Source: Dastarcus helophoroides
Lineage: Eukaryota; Arthropoda; Insecta; Coleoptera; Bothrideridae
DNA length: 64,000 nt
Direction of reading: 5' to 3'
NCBI GenBank assembly: GCA_028583605.1
Contig: CM053325.1
Location: 47,314,987-47,378,986, forward strand
The position numbers and the translations under genes are program-made. This document shows, piece by piece, positions 24,001 through 64,000 of this stretch; within the stretch, counting starts at the first letter, position 1; the number at the start of each line of letters is the position of its first letter. The notes below the pieces were generated by a model. The model worked only from the letters and a program-made list of their open reading frames with translations. It was not told the origin of the DNA and did not search any database.

Positions 24001-24150
24001 CTCCTTTACACATATGCGAATGTCCGGCTCTGGCAAGAGATAGACATTCCAGCTTTGGGAATGCTCTGACTGAACCAAAGACAATAGTGAAGACACCTAT
24101 AAAGAAGGTTCTGGAATTTTTCAAAAGAACGGACCTATTATGAGATAATC
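21042..24150 (+). pseudogene. Non-LTR retrotransposon remnant (RT + RNase H)
   Basis: In three shifting frames the sequence shows the end of an endonuclease domain (to about 21180), a reverse transcriptase (KSPGPDG near 21877; GCPLGGVLSPLLW near 22434; the catalytic box near 22535), an RNase H domain (WFTDGSK near 23320; IMIYSDRQAT near 23502; the degraded DLLAKRGA near 23670) and a C-terminal zinc-binding motif (CRMCGEEEETPLHICECP, 23974-24027). RNase H plus this terminal finger fits the R1/LOA/I side of non-LTR elements. It is 5'-truncated, has several stops and frameshifts, contains a 95-bp insertion at 22717-22811, and its catalytic box reads YADH instead of YADD, so it is inactive. Confidence 0.85.
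22717..22811 (-). mobile_element. 5'-truncated retroposon with (TTAGA)n tail
   Basis: The 95-bp insert has tandem TTAGA units at its left and unique sequence ending TCTTTTGTGCAT at its right. It is flanked by a perfect 13-bp direct repeat TAAAGAGGCCTAG (22704-22716, 22812-22824). A microsatellite tail with a duplication of this size fits a severely 5'-truncated non-LTR insertion on the minus strand. It interrupts the RT gene of the host element. Confidence 0.75.
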
Positions 24151-25704
24151 GTGGGGGGGCACAATAAACGAAGGCTTCATGCTGCAGGGATCTGCATCGA
24201 GACAGTAAAGTTCAAATCTTTTTGAATTTCGCAGGTTACTTTTTACGTAACTCATAAATTTGTTAAATTACGGTATGAGTCTCAGATATAATCTTCAAAA
24301 TTGGCTTCAAAACAAACAAAAGAGACTGCTTATTTGGTTATGAAAACAAAAAATGTTACAATTTTATTCTTAGAAACCAAATCTTCCACAGAAAATAGAA
24401 TGTTCTAGTATTCGTTGATAAATGTTTGCGATGTTTTAATAAATGGTTTGACTTTGATGAATGCAATTGATTATGCAAAATCCAAAAATGTCGAAAAAAA
24501 TTAAATAATGCTAAATGTGTTTTAAAAATTATACTTTTTGCGGAAATTTGAAGTTCAATTCTCATATTTAAAAATTTATATTTTCGAATTGAAACAGAAA
24601 CTTTCGACTTTGTCCTTATAACTTTGAGTTTATAACACTAAAATTTTGTAAATTAAACTCGAAATTTTCAGGAAAAGTCAGAAATTTTCGAGAAGTAAAC
24701 CAAATTTTGTAATTAAAATTCGGAAAAAATCGACAATTCTTTAAAAATTGAAAAATTTTTGAACAGATTTCTTAATTTCTTAAATTTCGACATTCACGTC
24801 GAAGTTTCGACTTTAATCTTGGAATGTCTAGAAAAAGTCGAAATTTTAAGGTTAGATATGGAATTTTTAAAAAACATTTCTTTTTAAATTGATAGCCTTT
24901 CTACACCTTCACAATTACTTAAACCCGCAATTAAATATTTAAAAAAACATCGCAAAAGCAACGATGCATATTTATCGAATACCGATGTTTAAGACGTTGA
25001 TGTTTCAATAAAAAAATATATGAATGTTCAAACATCGATGCTTTTTTAAACGATGTTGCAACCCTAGGTGTGGCCAGTGGATATGGACCTCATGTGCGAT
25101 TGATTCGACTTCAAACTGACCGCAAGTTGTGGTAGTTAGAATACAATCGAATCAACTGCGAGTTGTAACCACAAATTGTGATACGACTGCAAAATGTGAC
25201 TCCTCTACGGCCTGCCTCATTTAGACAACTTTGGTTCTGCTGATTTCTTTAGTAACTTATCTAAAGGTTGACTCGTTGATTGAATATCAACGATTGACTT
25301 AATACTTCATGCCTACTCTTATGCACATTTATTTGAAATGGACTATAGCTAGATATTTAGGGATTTTTTGCCTGTGGGTGTGTCGGCAATGCGGGGTGGA
25401 AATTGACATTGGCATTAAGAAATGACAAATGGCGATAGGTTGAAGTTTTCAAGTTTGTAAATATGTTTGATGTTTATTTTAATTTATTACTGTAGTTAAA
25501 GTGTTTTTGGCTGTTTGACTATTTAACGAAAAAAGTTACAAATGATTTACCACTTGCTGACATCAAATTCAATTTAAGCTGTATTGATCTCATAATTAAA
25601 AACACTAGTGTTGGTTTGTATTTACATTTGTTACTTTTCGCGAAATTGTTTTGTTTTGTTTATAGACATACGTAAAAGTATTAATTCAAATTAGTATCTC
25701 ACCT
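24151..25704 (+). other. Intergenic region upstream of Ack
   Basis: A filler repeat block spans about 24540-24900. At 24945-25065 repeated ACATCG/CGATG words end in GTTGCAACCCTA, which looks like one end of a hAT-type element, but the other end was not found. From 25080 to 25704 lies the presumed Ack promoter and 5' UTR; the motif (A)CAANTYGCAG-like words recur near 25100-25200. No clear TATA box or 5' UTR exon can be called. Confidence 0.4.
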
Positions 25705-25731
25705 ATGCATAAGTTTAATAATTCAAGTAAA

Positions 25732-61646
<35,915 letters not shown>

Positions 61647-61842
61647 GAAAAACATGTTATATAAGTTGTGCCAAAGAAGACAAAAAAATGTATATTTCTG
61701 GTAGATCAAGATTAAGAACAAAGTCTGTTATTGTTAATTAAAAAAAAGTAAATACATTTTTTTATAGTAGTATTTTTTTATCCGTCAAAATTGAACCTCT
61801 CGATTAAGTATAATTCTAATCACTGGTAAATTTAGATCATAA
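61647..61842 (+). other. Ack: Ack 3' UTR
   Basis: AT-rich sequence with ATTAAAAAAAAGTAAATA near 61736 as a possible weak polyadenylation context; no AATAAA is obvious. It ends at the Gypsy-like element. Confidence 0.4.
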
Positions 61843-61975
61843 TGTTGCGCGTTATCGGTTCGAATGATTAACACTTGGTGAATTGTAACCACTTTATTTC
61901 AAAACGGAACTAGGAACACTACAATCGTAATTTACTAGCCTTGTTTAATTAACTAACTTATTCATTGACTTCTAA

Positions 61976-62440
61976 CTAACTGACTGACTCCTTGGTCCTT
62001 TTTACCTGTTTGATAGGAAAAGTTTTAGGAGCTGGTTTCTCGGCGTTAGCCAGTGAGTTTCCCCTCTCGCTGTGTTGTTTTCTTACTGTGGGGCTTATCG
62101 ACTTCTTGGGGGTTAACCTGCAGTCCTTGAAATACCCCGGTCTGTCATAGTTGTAACGTGTTGTGCTTCTGTAGGATTTGCCTTTAAGAGGTCCCAGCAG
62201 TTCTTCAATGCCCGCGTTCATTTCCTTTATGCTAGCGTTCATGTTCGCGTTCATTCCTTTCATTTCCATTGTGCTAACGCTTATGATGTTCGCGAGATCA
62301 GGATCATTCGCGGCCTCTTCGATGTCGGCCTTCCTTATTCTCCGTGACGCTTCTGGCTCAAAAACCTTGAAAGCAGCTTCAACCTCCAAAGCTCTAATGA
62401 GTGCCTCCCTCGATGTTCGGAAATTTGACAAGCTTATCAC
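61976..62440 (-). pseudogene. Gypsy-like gag, C-terminal part running into the LTR
   Basis: The frame continues gag after a stop and frameshift near 62440-62463 (SNFRTSREALIRALEVEAAF). The zinc-knuckle position reads YNYDRPGYFKDC, with the first two cysteines of the usual CWNCGRPGHFKDC-type knuckle replaced by Tyr and His by Tyr. The reading frame then crosses the deletion junction near 61989 and stops inside LTR sequence at 61976. Confidence 0.75.
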
Positions 62441-62460
62441 TCTCTAGACTTCTGGATCTA

Positions 62461-63015
62461 TTATTCCTTATATGCAATTCTAACTGCGTGAAGTTCCAGA
62501 AAGTCAGTTGGTGCTGTTGGGTAGGCGACAATTGCCAGTCTTTTCATGTCAGTCTCAAATTCTTGCAGCGTTTTACCACTTTTCTGCCTTCTCACTAGCA
62601 GTTGCGACCAGACAACTTGCTGCAAATGGTGGTCTCCAAATCTCAGCTCTAAAGCCCTAACTAGATCTTCATAGTTAGTTTGTTTGTGATCAGATAAATT
62701 ACGCAGTTGTTCCAGAGCTTCTCCACGCAGGGATATCACTAATGAGATCGCCTTTTCTTCCCCCGTCCACCGATTGGCTTTAGCAGCAGCTTCGAATTGT
62801 TTGCTGTAGGTCTGGAAGGATGTTTTTCCATCACAGCTCGGAGGTTTCACTTTTTGGGAAGAAATAGCAAATACACTTTCAGATTCATGTTGTGTAACTT
62901 GTCCACTTAGCAACTTCATCTCATTTTCCATGTTGCTGATCTTCTGTGTTGTATTTTCCAAATCAAGAAGCTTGCTCTTGAATTCTTCTTTGACTTCGCC
63001 AATCTTTTCTTGCAT
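62461..63015 (-). pseudogene. Gypsy-like gag, N-terminal and middle part
   Basis: The translation has a charged, coiled-coil-like N-terminal part followed by a retrotransposon gag (capsid) domain: YSKQFEAAAKANRWTGEEKA, LVISLRGEALEQLRNL, ALELRFGD and LLVRRQKSGKTLQEFETDM, ending with a stop after VRIAYKE. Further N-terminal repeats rich in Arg/Glu/Asn/Thr continue upstream to about 63340 in other frames, with at least one stop. The capsid packages the element's own RNA in the cytoplasm. Confidence 0.85.
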
Positions 63016-63502
63016 TTCTTCTCTCTTCCTGTAATGTAATTGGTCCTTTCATTTCTGCTGTCATTCCTGTAATTTGTTTTTTCATTTCTTCTCTCATTCC
63101 TGTAATTTGTTCTTTCACTTCTTCTTTCATCTTTGGAACGTCTACTCAAATTTTTTCAGTTATGTTTGCTAATAGACTATTCAGTTCTTGTTTGTCTGCA
63201 TTCCTTTTCTGTTTTTCTTGTCTTCGTTCTTCATCTTATCGTCTTCGTTCTTCTTCCTTCTGTTCTTTTTCTTCTTTGTCTTTCATCATTGCTAATATCG
63301 CTTGCAATTGTTGTTCCATTTTGGCCGATTTTAATCTCGTTTCCATAAAATGATCTAGAATGTTCGAGATTTATCTTGACGCGCCCCGTATAAAATATTT
63401 TTCAGCTTATAACGCCCGTGATAAAGTCAAGTGCGGGACTTTGTACGAGTTCGTCCGAGAAATAAAGCACAATCCACAACTAATCTCGCTTCTGACATCA
63501 GT

Positions 63503-63813
63503 TGTTGCGCGTTATCGTTTCGAATGATTAACACTTGGTGAATTGTAACCACTTTATTTCAAAACTGAACCCGGAACACTACAATCGTAATTCACTAGCA
63601 TTGTTTAATTAACTAACTTATTTATTGACTTCTAACTAACTGACTGACTCTAAGGGAAAGTCGACCGCCTTATATAGGTCTCGCTTCGGGTTCTAGAAGA
63701 ATCCAGCAGATAAGGCTTTTTTTGTCGTTTGCCGAAATTTCTGGAGCGCTTATTTGCCGTTTGATTTATTATCGCGGCCGCTTGCCCCTATCAAATTTTC
63801 TAGAAAATTCCCA
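63503..63813 (-). repeat. 5' LTR of the Gypsy-like element
   Basis: It runs (on the + strand) from TGTTGCGCGTTATCGTTTCG to TTTTCTAGAAAATTCCCA. On the minus strand it contains a TATA-like CTATATAAGGCGG and the polyadenylation-like AAATAAAGTGG. It is closely related to the pieces at 61843-61989 and 55628-55872, and less so to 20696-20943. Confidence 0.8.
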
Positions 63814-63891
63814 ACTAAACTTTATAATTACTTTTTGTTACAATAAGTAATAGCTGCTTTTCGCCTATCGATTCTAATGAGTTATTTCTAA

Positions 63892-64000
63892 ATAGGGAAA
63901 CAGTGTGAAACCACTACAGAAGAAACGGAAATGTCAAATTAACTGATTAGCCTCTATTGAATCTGACTACATAAGAAAACCGCAGATGACAAAAAAAAAT
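63892..64000 (+). pseudogene. Decayed duplicate of the last Ack exon
   Basis: From about 63897 the sequence GGAAACAGTGTGAAACCACT, then GAAACGGAAATGTCAAATTA and CTGACTACATAAGAAAA follows the last Ack exon (GGAACAATGTGAAACCGCTC, CAAACGGAAATGTCGAATTA, CTGACCACATAAGAAAA) with substitutions and small indels. In the original frame it meets a stop soon after MSN. No strong acceptor lies in front of it. It extends to the window edge; the Gypsy-like element separates the two copies. Confidence 0.72.

Larger units (their letters stand above)
61843..63813 (-). mobile_element. Deleted Gypsy-like LTR retrotransposon
   Basis: The right (5', minus strand) LTR at 63503-63813 is full length. The left (3') LTR keeps only its first 147 or so bases on the + strand (61843-61989); there it runs straight into gag coding sequence, so the U3 part, polypurine tract, all of pol and the gag end are gone. 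The internal region holds gag only. The primer-binding region next to the 5' LTR reads (minus strand) ACTGATGTCAGAAGCGAG. The element cannot be autonomous. No matching target duplication was seen at the outer ends. Confidence 0.82.

Noticed and set aside
25705..25731. Ack translation start at the upstream in-frame ATG
   Set aside because: The family N-terminus begins at MTDEG; the nine extra residues have no counterpart and the ATG context is weaker. It remains possible.
62178..62447. A + strand open frame across the gag region (and 63133-63353)
   Set aside because: These are antisense shadows of the minus-strand gag coding sequence.

Overview
The window is nuclear DNA of an insect-like animal: very AT-rich, genes split by long introns with GT..AG borders, and packed with transposable elements (TEs) of kinds common in insects. 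A beetle is my guess from the retroelement types; nothing in the sequence proves it. There is no bacterial, organellar or CRISPR feature.

Only two host genes are visible, both on the + strand. (1) The 3' end of an SLC5-family sodium-coupled solute transporter: two exons (10457-10722, 15580-15949) encode the last membrane segments and the cytosolic tail; everything upstream in the window is intron. (2) A complete coding region of the non-receptor tyrosine kinase Ack (ACK1/TNK2 family), ten coding exons from 25732 to 61646. All splice phases agree and the model predicts 962 residues: SAM-like region, kinase, SH3, CRIB-like motif, disordered tyrosine-rich region, C-terminal UBA region. Two further exon-like segments (43840-43919 and 59556-59622) could give Ack isoforms, and a decayed copy of its last exon lies at the right edge (63892-64000).

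The rest is mostly TEs, several in readable stacks. hAT-like elements were recognised by terminal inverted repeats plus 8-bp target duplications: 7293-10124 with 7672-9810 inside it; 16939-20290 with 17346-20019 inside it; 26600-32170 with 28098-31195 inside it; 55152-57436; and 58158-58380. Small TIR elements (MITEs) sit at 17647-18215, 17826-18113, 41466-41721, 42539-43511, 45822-47126, 48304-48961, 60174-60863 and 60277-60579. Retroelements are an RNase H-bearing non-LTR element (21042-24150), an RTE-like one (33640-35310), a gutted Gypsy-like element (61843-63813) and two related LTR remnants (20696-20943, 55628-55872). A mariner fragment lies at 41290-41990 and a DDE-transposase remnant at 13016-13198.

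Two features stand out. First, roughly a fifth of the window, by eye, is a degenerate oligonucleotide filler (units like GTCGAAATTTTNAAAAAA, about 18-20 nt) that repeatedly forms the non-coding interior of hAT-like elements; one such composite was copied as a nested pair. Second, 47703-47748 carries every core nucleotide and all three stems of a type I hammerhead ribozyme, about 260 bases downstream of a tRNA-like stretch, which suggests a ribozyme-bearing retroposon inside an Ack intron.
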